64,000 nucleotides of DNA, from NCBI RefSeq assembly GCF_036226365.1, contig NZ_CP108462.1, positions 4,338,501-4,402,500 of the forward strand, read 5' to 3'. The position numbers were made by a program, and so were the translations under genes. Positions 1-9,002 of the stretch are shown in pieces (position 1 is the first letter of the stretch; each line of letters begins with the position of its first letter). The notes beneath the pieces were generated by a model. The model made no database searches and had not been told where the DNA came from. It was given only the letters and a program-made list of their open reading frames with translations. The stretch is from Streptomyces sp. NBC_01262. GTDB taxonomy: Bacteria; Actinomycetota; Actinomycetes; Streptomycetales; Streptomycetaceae.

Positions 1-486
1 CCGGCCAGGGCACGGACGCCGCGAAGAAGATCGTGGGCAGGAAGCGGTGCATCGTGATCGACACCATCGGACTCCTACTCGCGGTGCTGGTCACCGCGGC
101 CAGCGTGCAGGACTCGATTGCCGGACCCACCTACTCGACCAGGTCGTCCCCGGCCATCCCGGCGTCCGCAAGGTTTGGGTCGACGGCGGCTATCGCCAGC
201 ACCTCGTCAAGCACGCCGCCACCCTCGGGATCGACATGGAAATCGTCGCCCGCACCCCCTGGAGCAGTGGATTCACCCCCATACCGAAGCGATGGGCAGT
301 CGAACGGACCTACGGCTCGCTGATGCTCCACCGCCGCCTGGCCCACGACTACGAGACCCTCCGGCCCGCCCCGAGGCCGTGATCCACCTGGCTATGACCG
401 ATCTGATGGCACGCCACCTCACTGGCGAGACCACCGTCTCCTGGCGCGACCCCGCAAAACCGAATCGACCGAAGATTCCGGGATGA
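1..486 (+). pseudogene. IS5-family transposase remnant (frameshifted, 5' end outside window)
   Basis: This is the C-terminal half of a DDE transposase of the IS5 family. The reading begins in frame 3 (GQGTDAAKKIVGRKR), jumps frame near position 115-125 (HPGVRKVWVDGGYR, then RWAVERTYGSLM), and jumps again near 360 (EAVIHLAMTDLMARHL). It therefore needs two frameshifts to read through and cannot make an active protein as it stands. It is clearly related to, but not identical with, the intact transposase that follows at 728. The 5' part lies outside the window. Confidence 0.85.
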
Positions 487-511
487 AACAACGGGAGAAA
501 ACGACCTCTCA

Positions 512-1605
512 AAGAGCGTTTCGTCCTGTCCATAGTGTTTGGTCGCGAAATGGGCTGTCCGATTCGTGGTGCGGGAGTGGCTGATCGACGCCGTTGGGTT
601 CCAAGGCAGGTGGCGGGGCCGCTCGCGCGCCCGTTTCGCTCCTCGTGCTCCCGTGTCATCCCGGGATGCCTCGCCCGCCCCGGTCTACGCCCTGGGGGAC
701 GGGGCGGCCGGGCCGTACTACCGAAACATGAGCCCGCCGCACCGCTACCCCAGCGATCTGTCCGACGCCCGCTGGAACCTCATCGAACCCGTCCTGACCG
801 CCTGGCGCGCCGACCGCCGCGGCAACGGCCTGGACATCGGCCGCCCGCCCGTGCACGACCTGCGCCGGATCATGGAGGCCATCCTCTACGTCGACCGCAC
901 CGGCATCCCCTGGCGCTACCTGCCCCACGACTTCCCTCACTGGAACACGGTCTACCACTACTTCGGCCACTGGCAGCAGGACGGCATCTTCGAGCAGCTC
1001 AACGGACTGCTGCGGCACCAGGTCCGCGAGGCCGAGGGCCGCAACCGTGAACCGAGCGCCTGCGTCCTGGACTCCCAGAGCGTCAAGACCTCCGCCAACG
1101 TGCACCGCACCGGCCAGGGCACCGACGCGGGCAAAAGGATCGTGGGGCGCAAGCGGCACCTCGGGATCGACACGCTCGGCCTGCTGCTGGCCGTCATGGT
1201 CACCGCCGCCGACGTCAGCGACACCGCCGCCGGCATCGACCTGCTCACCCGGATCGCCACCGCCCACCCGCGCATCACCAAGGCGTGGGCCGACTCCGGC
1301 TACCGCACCACCGCCATCGACCACGGCGCCCGCCTGGGCATCGACGTCCATGTTGTCCAACGAGCCCCGGGGACCAAGGGGTTCAAGGTCCTGCCCAGAC
1401 GCTGGACCGTCGAGCGGAGTTTTGGCTGGCTCATGCACCACCGCCGTCTCGCCCGTGACTACGAAACCCACCCGCACCGCTCCGAAGCCATGATCCACCT
1501 CGCGATGATCGACCTCATGAGCCGCAGACTCACCACAGAATCCACCCCAAACTGGCGAGGCACATAATCCGCGACCAAACACTACGGACAGGACGAAACG
1601 CTCTT
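512..1605. mobile_element. Intact IS5-family insertion sequence with TCA target duplication
   Basis: A 1,094-bp element. Its ends are long near-perfect inverted repeats: the left end starts AAGAGCGTTTCGTCCTGTCC and the right end at 1572-1605 is its complement, with one difference seen within the first ~34 bp. The trinucleotide TCA lies directly outside both ends (509-511 and 1606-1608). This fits the TNA duplication typical of the IS427 branch of IS5 elements. One transposase gene fills the inside. The good match between ends and the open transposase frame suggest a recent, possibly active insertion. Confidence 0.9.
728..1567 (+). CDS. IS5-family transposase
   Basis: The 279-residue transposase of the surrounding insertion sequence. 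It shows the N-terminal IS5 segment (YPSDLSDARWNLIEPVL, IPWRYLPHDFPHW), a first acidic position in CVLDSQSVKTSANV, the second in WADSGYR, and the YREK-like block RRWTVERSFGWLMHHRRLARDYE containing the final Glu. ATG 728 was chosen because MSPPHRYPSDLSD is the usual family start; an upstream in-frame extension to 539 runs into the terminal repeat and is not expected to be translated. There is no frameshift, unlike the related remnant to its left. Confidence 0.93.
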   Translation: MSPPHRYPSDLSDARWNLIEPVLTAWRADRRGNGLDIGRPPVHDLRRIMEAILYVDRTGIPWRYLPHDFPHWNTVYHYFGHWQQDGIFEQLNGLLRHQVREAEGRNREPSACVLDSQSVKTSANVHRTGQGTDAGKRIVGRKRHLGIDTLGLLLAVMVTAADVSDTAAGIDLLTRIATAHPRITKAWADSGYRTTAIDHGARLGIDVHVVQRAPGTKGFKVLPRRWTVERSFGWLMHHRRLARDYETHPHRSEAMIHLAMIDLMSRRLTTESTPNWRGT

Positions 1606-1911
1606 TCAGGCCAAGAGCTGGGAGAGGGTCGGCCCTGGCACGTACGCGGTTGCAAGCCATGGCGCTTCAGCGTCCGGGTCGGCATCGACGACCGGCGCGG
1701 TGTGGAAGCCTCCCACGGCGCGGGCAGCGACGACCTCGGCGCGGAAGCGCTCACGGAACGAGGGATCCGTGGCCAGCTCGGGCCTGGCCACCTTGACTGC
1801 CACGGTTCGCCCGCCGCGAGAACGGCCCAGATGCACCACGCCCATCCCGCCCTCGCCGAGCTTGCGCACAATGGTGTAGCTGCCAATACGTTCCACTGCC
1901 GGCCCCTGCAT
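1606..1911 (-). pseudogene. Truncated serine/threonine protein kinase (N-terminal fragment)
   Basis: The first ~100 residues of a Hanks-type (PknB-like) kinase. It has IGSYTIVRKLGEGGMGVVHLG with the glycine-rich ATP loop, VAVKVARPEL with the invariant lysine, and a hinge-like TAYVPGPTLSQLLA. The catalytic loop, DFG motif and everything after are missing. The reading ends at a TGA that spans the junction with the IS5 element, so the insertion (or an earlier rearrangement, since the rest is not on the far side) cut it. It is not expected to phosphorylate anything. A weak ribosome site precedes ATG 1911. Confidence 0.8.
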
Positions 1912-2250
1912 GGCTTGCCCCCGGACAGATCAGGCGCCCAGTATGACTGACTGGCCTGCCAGGATCAGCGAGCTCGGTCAGGCTGGATGCCGCGGTCAGA
2001 ACCGACGGCACGGCTGATCGATAACGGGCGTCTGGGAGCCAATTTTCGAGATCGGCTCAACGCGTCCCGCATGGTTGGGACGTCGTCCTGTTGCCTGTCG
2101 TCCTCCATGAGCACGGGTTGGCCGACCAACTCCCCGAGCGCGGAGCACGCGGGCCAGTTCGGCGAGCATGTCGATACGTGGCGGCTTGCGCCGACCGGAC
2201 TCCGCTTTGGCCAGCCAGTCAGTGCCGCGGCCGACGAGCCCGGCCAGTAC

Positions 2251-3787
2251 CGGTGGTTCGTTAAACCCGGCAGTAGAGATCAATGCCGTGTCCGGTGGTG
2301 ACCGCGTCGATCAGGGCCTGGAGCTCGGAGGGCGGGTCCGTGTCCGTCCAGGCTCGCCACCAGCGGTTCAGGGTGATGGCGGGTGTGAGCCAAGCGCGGA
2401 TGGCGCGTAAAGCCTTGGGCCAGCAGAGCAGTTGTGGCTGCTGGGACGGGGCTGGTCCCCCTCTCTGGCCGGTCGTCGGGGCACGGGTCCGGCGCGGTGG
2501 CATCCAGCGGTCCGGGTGGGGCGAACCACTGGTCCCAGCAAAAGGAGAAAGCGCAGTTGACCAGGGTCTGATGGCGGCGGATGGCGCGATCGGAGCGGAC
2601 TTGGAAGTCGGCCCAGCCGAGTTCGTCCTTGATCTGCTTGTAGCTCTGCTCGATCCACGGCCGCAGTCCGTAGAGACGGACGATCTCGGCGAGGTCGGCC
2701 GGCGGGTGCGGGCTGCTGGCGGCGTGGGGTGCGTCGGGGTGGGGCAGGTTGGTGGCCAGGTACCAGGTGGCCTTGTCCGGCAGGCCGGCTGGGTCGGTGG
2801 TGGCCACGATCAGGCGGCAGGGTGACTGGGGGCCGTAGCCGCCCAGGCGGGCGTCAGCGGCCCACCAGGTCTCGGTGTGCCCGTCGCGGAAATTGCGCTG
2901 CACGGGGGTGAAGTCGCCGGGATGACCGGCATCCCGCCAGGTCAGGGCGTGGGCGGCATCGATGGGGGTGTGCGGCTGGTCGGCCGGGGCCCAGGTGCCG
3001 TTGCGTGGTTTGAGCGCCACCACGTAGGCCAGTCCGGCGTCACGCAGGGCGAGGTACCAGTCGTCGCTGACGGAGTAGGCGCAGTCGGCGACCACCGCCC
3101 GGCAGCCGAAGCCCGCCTCCTTTCCCCGGGCCGCGAGGGCGGCTGACAGTTGCGGTTTCGTGCGGAAGGCCGGGTCGGTCCGGCCGCGGGCGAAGTGGTG
3201 GGCGGGTGTGTAGGGCTGTGCGTGCAGCGGGTAGTACACGCGGCCGTCGGTCCACACCGTGGTCACCGTGACGATGCCGTTGTCGGTCTTGCCATACCGG
3301 CCCAGCCACTGCCGGCCCACATGCGCGGTCGCCCGGCCGTCCTTGCGGTCCCCGGAATCGTCGATCACGATCACTCCGCCGTCGTGCGGCGCGGTCGCCG
3401 ACTGGTCGCGCAGCAGCTCAAGCCGCCGGTCGTTGACCTGCTCGGCGTCCCAGGTGGACTCGGACAGGAAGAACTGCAGCCGCTGCACGTGCGGTATCCC
3501 CGCGCCGGCCACCGGCTCCGCCCCGGCCAGGCAGGTGATCGTCTTGTTCCGGTCCCGCGGCGCCAGCAGCCCGGTCAGATACTCACGAAACCCCCGCCGC
3601 TGGGCCAGGCTGACGAGGAGGTCATCGAACCGGGCCGCGTACCCCTCCAGCGGTCCCGGCGCGGGCGGACACGGGCGACGCACGGTCATCTTCGACCCCC
3701 AGCAAAGCGGTTGACTCCCTACCACTGCCCTACGACCAACCCGCCTTGCCGTCAACCCACGCTACCGACGAGTTCAACGAACTACCG
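2251..3787. mobile_element. IS701-like insertion sequence with GTAC target duplication
   Basis: A 1,537-bp element. The left end reads CGGTGGTTCGTTAAAC and the right end, read inward on the other strand, CGGTAGTTCGTTGAAC, differing at two positions. GTAC flanks both sides (2247-2250 and 3788-3791), giving a 4-bp target duplication as expected for IS701. Excising it restores the reading frame of the XRE gene it interrupts, which fixes the borders to the base. Confidence 0.88.
2261..3689 (-). pseudogene. IS701-family transposase, C-terminal frameshift
   Basis: A DDE transposase of the IS701 type. It shows LTGLLAPRDRNKTITCLAG, VIVIDDSGDRKDG (first Asp), CRAVVADCAYSVSDDWYLAL (second Asp) and RLYGLRPWIEQSYKQIKDEL (Glu). 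ATG 3689 begins MTVRRPCPPAPGPLEGYAAR. The natural C-terminus (PQLLCWPKALRAIRAWLTP, ALIDAVTTGHGIDLYCRV) lies in a different frame ending at 2261, so a frameshift sits somewhere in 2430-2500. Without it the protein ends in an unrelated tail at 2280. It is probably inactive, unless the shift is a sequencing error. Confidence 0.78.
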
Positions 3788-3869
3788 GTACCTGCTGCAT
3801 GTAGCCACGGCGCTTCCGGTGGAACGCGATCCGCTCCCCGATGCTCAGGTGATCTCCGAGACCACGCAT

Positions 3870-4203
3870 TCGTGCTGCCTCCTGCGGTGCAGGGGCGTTC
3901 CCCACGATAGCGACGCGGCAACGAGACGAGCTGGGCCGGGAACTCGGACGATCCCTGCGTTGCTCAGCTCAGCGTGAGGGAAGCAACGTGCGGAAACGAG
4001 GACGATCTCTCCGGGCCTGAGCAATCAACGGGAGCTACGCGAGATTGATCGGGACTGCATTTGGGCCTGCGGTGGGCAGCTCGGCCAGCGAAACGATCAG
4101 GACAGTACGGGCGAGCTGATCGCCGGGGGAGCCACCACCCTACGCGCACATTCGGGGAAGCGCTGCCGTGCTGCGATCCTCGCGGCTGCCGCCCTTTGGC
4201 CCG
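3870..4203. other. Intergenic, no gene supported
   Basis: About 330 bases between the broken XRE gene and the end of the peptide cluster. Short open frames are present, but none has a start with a ribosome site, length or recognisable motif. The ribosome-binding site GGAGG at about 3874-3882 serves the XRE gene. Scattered fragments resembling helix-turn-helix coding were not convincing. Confidence 0.5.
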
Positions 4204-5058
4204 TCAGGACAGCACAGCTGGTTCCCTAACACGCCAGATCGAGTTGACCGCGGAAGTGGCATTGATGCCGTAGAAGTCGATCAGTGCGCTGTCTGCAAGG
4301 TAAACGGCCTCAGTTCCCGCAACCAGAAAGTCCCGTAGGCAGTCCTGCTTGCCGCGGCTGTCCTCGATCACGAGGCAGTCGCCGCCACGTAGCTGACGGT
4401 CGAAGAAGCGCAGGACCTTCGGCACATGGACATGCGCGTCCTCCACAACAAGCCATGGCCGAGGGAGCATGGAAAGCACATCCGCGGTCAGCGCACCTTC
4501 CAGATCAGCCGCGTCGCCGGCAAGGAAGGTGACACCTTCGTCATCCACCGCCGGTGGTGGTGCAAGATCCACAGAGAGCACCCTGCATGTGAGGCCGAGA
4601 GCAAGGCCCATGGACCGGAACCAGAGTGCGCTGGCTCCGGTCCCTGATCCAATCTCGATCACTGTCCGCGGTCTCACGCGCTGCATCAACTGCTGGTATA
4701 CGCCCAGGTCGAAGACGCTCTTGAACAGCGCCCTGCCCATCCACTCGCCAACAGTCTCCGTACCCTGAGAGCAACTGCGCACATACGCCGTGACGTCTGT
4801 CCGTACTCCTAGGTCGAGGCGGGACAGGGGATCCACGAAACCTTGCTGCGCGGCTTCCAACGTGGAGGTGATGCGCTGGCGCAGTGAGCTGGAGCGGTCG
4901 TCCTCAGCGGATTCTGGGACTGCGAGGACGAGTGAATCGAAGAAGGTTGGCACGCCTCCATTCCGCCGCACCCGGCGTAGAGCGTCAAGTTTCGCGGCAT
5001 GAATCGCCATAGCGGCATCCCTGATGTTCGCTTCTGCCCCACGACCGTTGCCAATCAT
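4204..5058 (-). CDS. CmcI-like SAM-dependent methyltransferase (cephalosporin hydroxylase family)
   Basis: A 284-residue protein of the CmcI/rhamnosyl O-methyltransferase family. The segment DLGVYQQLMQRVRPRTVIEI followed by GSGTGASALWF is the typical entry into motif I. Later come LSVDLAPPP, the acidic FLAGDAADLEGAL and LVVEDAHVHVPKVLRFFDR. Family members use S-adenosylmethionine, often with a metal, to methylate hydroxyl groups. The start overlaps the stop of the upstream oxygenase gene (ATGA, 5055-5058), so the two are translationally coupled. As last gene of the peptide operon it is a good candidate to O-methylate a hydroxyl installed by one of the two oxygenases; that step is inference. 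Confidence 0.85.
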   Translation of the reverse strand: MIGNGRGAEANIRDAAMAIHAAKLDALRRVRRNGGVPTFFDSLVLAVPESAEDDRSSSLRQRITSTLEAAQQGFVDPLSRLDLGVRTDVTAYVRSCSQGTETVGEWMGRALFKSVFDLGVYQQLMQRVRPRTVIEIGSGTGASALWFRSMGLALGLTCRVLSVDLAPPPAVDDEGVTFLAGDAADLEGALTADVLSMLPRPWLVVEDAHVHVPKVLRFFDRQLRGGDCLVIEDSRGKQDCLRDFLVAGTEAVYLADSALIDFYGINATSAVNSIWRVREPAVLS

Positions 5059-5738
5059 GCCAGCCCCGCCTTGGTGGATGCGGCGGTGGCCTCGTCTGCC
5101 TTGTTCATAAAGAAATTGTGCGAGAGCCTCCCAGACCTCGGGGTGACGCCGTACAGGTGTGAGATCCCGTGGAACACTCTGTTTCCCTCGAAGAGCACCA
5201 GCCTGTTGTAGCGGGCTTCCACCACGGTCAGCCTGTCCCAGGCATCGGCGACCTTGGACACTGGCGCCACATACTTTCGATCGAAGTCCGCGAGCGTGTC
5301 GCAGCCGAAGCTGCGCAGTTCCGCAGGGTCTTCGGGGAGACACGAAAGACCGGTCTCACGATTGGCGTAGACAGCAAGGCCGCCAGTGCTCTGCTCGTCC
5401 GGCGTGAGATAAATGATTGCAGCCCAGTCGGTGTTGTCAACATGGACGTCAGTGAGCGCCTGATCCTCCGCTCGTGAGATCCGGAACTTTCCGAAAGCCC
5501 ACTGCCGAGGGTGGTATTCTATAGGCCCGCCGGTCAGCATCTGGATACGGTTGATCAGAGGCTGGCTGGAGTACTCAGATTTGGACTCTAGGCCCGGGAA
5601 GTTCGCCAGACCGCCACTATCACTATAATCTGCTGAAAGTGCCAGGTGCCGTACCCGGTCAGGGTCCTCGTAGAAACCGTCAAGGACGAGTATCTTGGCA
5701 TCGATGCCAGAAATCTTCAATGTCACGGGTGAATCCAT
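5055..5738 (-). CDS. DUF6445-like 2-oxoglutarate/Fe(II) oxygenase (copy 1)
   Basis: A 227-residue protein resembling prolyl-hydroxylase-type dioxygenases. It opens KILVLDGFYEDPDRVRHLAL, carries an HxD iron site in TDVHVDNTDWAAIIYLTP, the distal histidine in GNRVFHGISHLYG, and the arginine/histidine block GRLSHNFFMNK likely to bind 2-oxoglutarate. These are the residues needed for an iron-dependent hydroxylase. It is a paralogue of the gene at 8999-9640, sharing the VDDFY/LDGFY start, the WAAxxYLTP strand and the xLxHNFFxN end. Only 14 bp separate it from the DUF5825-like gene upstream. The probable substrate is the methylated precursor peptide; this is inferred from context only. Confidence 0.8.
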   Translation of the reverse strand: MDSPVTLKISGIDAKILVLDGFYEDPDRVRHLALSADYSDSGGLANFPGLESKSEYSSQPLINRIQMLTGGPIEYHPRQWAFGKFRISRAEDQALTDVHVDNTDWAAIIYLTPDEQSTGGLAVYANRETGLSCLPEDPAELRSFGCDTLADFDRKYVAPVSKVADAWDRLTVVEARYNRLVLFEGNRVFHGISHLYGVTPRSGRLSHNFFMNKADEATAASTKAGLA

Positions 5739-5752
5739 GGATTTCGCCCCCC

Positions 5753-6313
5753 CTAGCGTGCGATCCGGAAGCGGACTGGGAGCGCGAGAGCGGTATCACC
5801 AAGGAGCGCGACAATCCCGCGTACGGACAAATCATCGAGCCCGTCCGGGAGGCGCGAGCCCTCGATGGTCGCACCGTTCCAGGTCTTTCGCAGCCACTCA
5901 AATTCAGTGCCGGTGACAAGAGATTCCGCAATCCCGCCCGGCCGCTCGTCGAAGAGTACCGCGAAATCCTCCCCGAAGCGTACGGTGAACTGGGGACTGG
6001 GCGCCGCCTGCCAATCCGCCGGAATCACGCCACTGTTCCGGGAGGGCGGGTCTAGGTGTGTAACCAGATGCAGAAGTTCAGGGTCCACCTGGCCCGCCCA
6101 GATCACTCGAAGGCCAACCCCAGCCGCCTCGCGCAGAAAGCGGATGGCAGTCACGGCATCGTGCGGGGCCGACTGTTGGATCATAAGTGGCCCAACTACA
6201 TCCACCGCTCGGAACCCCGCCCGGACCATAGCGGCCAGGTCAGCTCGCCGCACGTCAGTGACCGACTCCAGGCAATAGGTGATCAGGTTCCCATCCCGTT
6301 GTTTTACTATCAC
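5753..6313 (-). CDS. DUF5825-like partner of the radical SAM enzyme
   Basis: A 186-residue protein whose GTG start (6313) overlaps the TGA of the radical SAM gene (GTGA), indicating coupled, roughly equimolar synthesis. Readable landmarks are LITYCLESVTDVRRADLAAM, AVDVVGPLMIQQSAPHDAVT and VIWAGQVDPELLHLVTHLDP. I match it from memory to the DUF5825 proteins encoded next to RiPP radical SAM C-methyltransferases; no catalytic motif is visible. It may act as a peptide-binding or scaffold subunit. An in-frame extension upstream lies inside the radical SAM gene and is not credible. Confidence 0.7.
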   Translation of the reverse strand: MIVKQRDGNLITYCLESVTDVRRADLAAMVRAGFRAVDVVGPLMIQQSAPHDAVTAIRFLREAAGVGLRVIWAGQVDPELLHLVTHLDPPSRNSGVIPADWQAAPSPQFTVRFGEDFAVLFDERPGGIAESLVTGTEFEWLRKTWNGATIEGSRLPDGLDDLSVRGIVALLGDTALALPVRFRIAR

Positions 6314-8220
6314 CAAGCCACTCCGGTCGCCAGGGCCACATGGCGTCGACCGTCCACGAAAGTCAAACCCGCCTCCTGGAATTCGGCCAGTATGTCGCGC
6401 ACAGCCCCTTCGCCCAACCCGAATTTCCGTACGGTCTCCAGACCCGCCAACGATGCTGCGGAGCGACCAGCCCAGCATTCGAGGTACACAGCTGTTTCCG
6501 CCGAGTCCAAGATGATCTCCAGGTTGCGCCCGGCCCGCTGGTCAATGACCACCATTGTGTCGCCCTGCGGCTGAGCGACCAGCTTTGACCCCGTGTGCGC
6601 AACCTTCCATGCATCGACAGCCGTACTCAGCTCTTGCACGACACCCCCGGATGCCCCGGCGGGCTCACTATCGAAGACATATGCGATGTCTTGCATCTCC
6701 TCCCGTGGCAAGCGATAGACAGCCGACAGCAGCCCGGAGGGGCCTGTCGTGCGGGCCCCGAGCCGTTCGTCGTTGAAATAGGGGCTGAACCGAGTCACCA
6801 GGATCCGGTATGCAGCCTCCGGAGGCACAAGATGTTCAAAATTTGGCAGCTGCCCAAGCAGACTCGAGTAGTCCCGGTCGGTCTCACCAGGGAATCCGTA
6901 CAGCAGATTCCAACCCGGGTAAAGAGCCAAGCTCGCGCAGTCCCGCAGGAACCGAATATTCTGCCAAGCCGTCACGCCCTTCCGCATGAGGCTCAGTACC
7001 TCGGTACTCAAACTCTCAATTCCTGGCTGTATCTGGGTGAAGCCGGCTCTAGCCAATATTTCCAGCTGGCGATACGTCAAATTGGACTTCACTTCAGCAA
7101 ATATGTGCAGGTCACAATCGAGCTCCACGAGCTGCGCGGACAAGTCGCGTACATGCCCCATGTCCAGGATGTTGTCTGAGAAGACGACGTCGAGATTGCG
7201 GTATGACGCCATCGCGTCGCGGATCTCGGCTACTACGGTCTCAACTGGCTTCGCCCTGAACTCCATAGCGGTCCCATTGAGGCCACAGAAGGTGCAGTGA
7301 TGCTTGGCCCCCCACCAGCATCCCCTGCTCGCTTCCAACTGAACGCGGGGGCGTATGCGCTGCCCAACACTGCTTGCCCGAAATTGCTCGAAGTACGACT
7401 GTTGACGCGGCCGGGGCATGAGTGCCGCTGGCGTGAGTCCGGTCTTTGCGTCGTTGACCCTCTGCACTCCCACATAGTCGCGCCAGCATAGGGAGGATAC
7501 CTGCGCCAGTTCCAGATCTCTGTCCTCGCCTTCCTCGGCAGATCCCGCCAGCACACCCAACAGATCTGGGAAAGACGACTCAGCCTCACCGCGGATCACG
7601 TAATCCACGGACTCGTAATTGCGATGCAGGGCGGCGCCGGACGGCCCGTCGCAGTTGGCCCCGCCCATAACCGTGACTATCTCGGGTGCCAGCCGTTTGA
7701 TGGCCCCGGCAAGGGCCAACGATGCCATATTCTGGTCGAAGGTACTGGTCAGCCCTACCACGTCGTAGCCTCCCGCGACGACCTCGCCGGCCAGCTCCTC
7801 GATCCACGCTGCAGCGATCCGGTACATCTCGACAGCCCTTGCCAAATTCGCGCCACGTTTTGAGCTGACCCGATGAAAGAGTGTCTGCTCGGGTTCCATC
7901 TCTCCGTGCAGACACGAGGAGAAGATCCACTCGCCAGTGCCGACGAAATAACCCAGGACGATCGCCTCGTAGTCTTCCGGGCCGAGTTGTCCGTGGCTCT
8001 CCTTGAGTATGTGATCGGCCCAGCGGATGTTCGCGTAAAGGGTGTCCACTTGCGATACGCCCGGACTCGCTCCGGCGACTGGTCCAAGAACGCTCAGGGC
8101 CAGTGAGGAAATCTCAAGTGGCGCCCAGGGCATGCTCACGAGCAACACTCTCAGCTGCTTTCGCACCAAAGTTGCTGCTTTGCGTGGCGCGAAAACTGGG
8201 CTGGGCAGATGCACTGTCAT
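6310..8220 (-). CDS. B12-binding radical SAM RiPP maturation C-methyltransferase
   Basis: A 636-residue enzyme of the bacteriocin/RiPP maturation radical SAM type (TIGR03975-like). Residues ~20-250 form a cobalamin-binding-like domain starting LRVLLVSMPWAPLEISSLAL and including VVGLTSTFDQNMASLALAG and EIVTVMGGANCDGPSGAAL. The 4Fe-4S cysteines are C301, C309 and C312 in SRGCWWGAKHHCTFCGLNG, a CX7CX2C spacing used by this subfamily. The C-terminal ~100 residues form an extra domain. Such enzymes add methyl groups to unactivated carbons of a peptide. ATG 8220 was preferred; a TTG at 8280 overlapping the previous stop (TTGA) would add 20 residues and remains possible. This is the core enzyme of the cluster. 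Confidence 0.9.
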   Translation of the reverse strand: MTVHLPSPVFAPRKAATLVRKQLRVLLVSMPWAPLEISSLALSVLGPVAGASPGVSQVDTLYANIRWADHILKESHGQLGPEDYEAIVLGYFVGTGEWIFSSCLHGEMEPEQTLFHRVSSKRGANLARAVEMYRIAAAWIEELAGEVVAGGYDVVGLTSTFDQNMASLALAGAIKRLAPEIVTVMGGANCDGPSGAALHRNYESVDYVIRGEAESSFPDLLGVLAGSAEEGEDRDLELAQVSSLCWRDYVGVQRVNDAKTGLTPAALMPRPRQQSYFEQFRASSVGQRIRPRVQLEASRGCWWGAKHHCTFCGLNGTAMEFRAKPVETVVAEIRDAMASYRNLDVVFSDNILDMGHVRDLSAQLVELDCDLHIFAEVKSNLTYRQLEILARAGFTQIQPGIESLSTEVLSLMRKGVTAWQNIRFLRDCASLALYPGWNLLYGFPGETDRDYSSLLGQLPNFEHLVPPEAAYRILVTRFSPYFNDERLGARTTGPSGLLSAVYRLPREEMQDIAYVFDSEPAGASGGVVQELSTAVDAWKVAHTGSKLVAQPQGDTMVVIDQRAGRNLEIILDSAETAVYLECWAGRSAASLAGLETVRKFGLGEGAVRDILAEFQEAGLTFVDGRRHVALATGVAW

Positions 8221-8276
8221 CTCGCTGTTCCCATTTCCATGCGTCCGTCTCGGGAGGAAGTTCCGCGTCTGGCGGG

Positions 8277-9002
8277 TCAACCGCGCCGGTCGGCGCGTTC
8301 GATGGCACAGCCGTCAGTGTGGGCTTGATCCAGGTCAATGCCCCATGTGTAACAAGCCCAGAACTCGGCCCCGCGGAAGGCGGCTCCGGTAACGATGCTG
8401 TGCCTCAAATCGGCGTGCGAAAGGTTGGCCCGACGCAGGTCGGCACGGCGCAGGTCGGCAGCCCAAAGCCCCGCCCGGGAGAGATCTGCACCACTGAAGC
8501 CTGCGTCACACAGCAGCGCGTCCCGCAGATCCGCTTTTACCAGCTCCGCTCCGTCGAAACGGGCGCCCGTACCGTTGATACCCCGAAGGTCCGCACCGCG
8601 CAGGCAGGCGCGACGTAGATCCGCACCAGAGAGATCGACCTCCTGTCCGGACTCACGCAGTACCTCCCAACCATCGACAAGGGCCACAACTTGCCCCTTG
8701 CCCGAGTCCACGACCCGGCCCGCGCCGACGGCTGAGCTCGCGGCGGTCATCTCTATAAGAGCCAGTGTGCGAAGTCCGAGTGCGCTGCCGGCGAGGGCAG
8801 CCGCAGAAGTGCCCGCAGCGTCTGCTGCGGTGATGAGGCAATCGGTACCCGGCACTGCCGTTTCTCCGCCGCAGGTTCTGCCGAGGGCGTCGAGGGCGAC
8901 AAGTACGAACCGCCGCTGGTCGGCACCCGTGACACCGGCTGCCTCGACGACCGTGTCAAGGAGCGGCCGTCGAGTCGTTGCCGATCCGTCGATCGGGGTC
9001 AT
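8277..9002 (-). CDS. Pentapeptide-repeat protein
   Basis: A 241-residue protein. From about residue 125 on it is built of A(D/N)Lxx-type five-residue repeats (DLSGADLRRACLRGADLRG, FSGADLSRAGLWAADLRRAD, LRRANLSHADLRHS). These should fold as a right-handed quadrilateral beta-helix. The N-terminal half is helical and not recognised. The start overlaps the upstream oxygenase stop (ATGA). Pentapeptide-repeat proteins of the Qnr/McbG/AlbG type protect DNA gyrase, and such genes are found as self-resistance in antibiotic clusters. Here an immunity role is a hypothesis; a scaffolding role is equally possible. Confidence 0.85.
   Translation of the reverse strand: MTPIDGSATTRRPLLDTVVEAAGVTGADQRRFVLVALDALGRTCGGETAVPGTDCLITAADAAGTSAAALAGSALGLRTLALIEMTAASSAVGAGRVVDSGKGQVVALVDGWEVLRESGQEVDLSGADLRRACLRGADLRGINGTGARFDGAELVKADLRDALLCDAGFSGADLSRAGLWAADLRRADLRRANLSHADLRHSIVTGAAFRGAEFWACYTWGIDLDQAHTDGCAIERADRRG

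Larger units (their letters stand above)
1965..3869 (-). pseudogene. XRE-family regulator gene, split by the IS701-like element and frameshifted
   Basis: Removing 2251-3787 plus one GTAC copy joins two halves in frame. The N-terminal MRGLGDHLSIGERIAFHRKR (start 3869, preceded by GGAGG) runs into MQQVLAGLVGRGTDWLAKAE and ESGRRKPPRIDMLAELARVL, a classical Streptomyces XRE helix-turn-helix. After that the frame must shift by one base near 2145 to give ALGELVGQPVLMEDDRQQDD, ending at TGA 1965. The long TPR-like C-terminal part usual in this family is absent. The gene is thus broken at least twice. It is not expected to function. Confidence 0.8.

Noticed and set aside
3900..4150. Possible helix-turn-helix remnant on the plus strand (fragments such as YARLIGTAFGP).
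   Set aside because: It is interrupted by stops in every frame and no two fragments align into a known domain.
6314..6478. Upstream in-frame extension of the DUF5825-like gene.
   Set aside because: It lies entirely within the radical SAM gene in another frame. The GTG at 6313 overlapping the radical SAM stop is a far better start.
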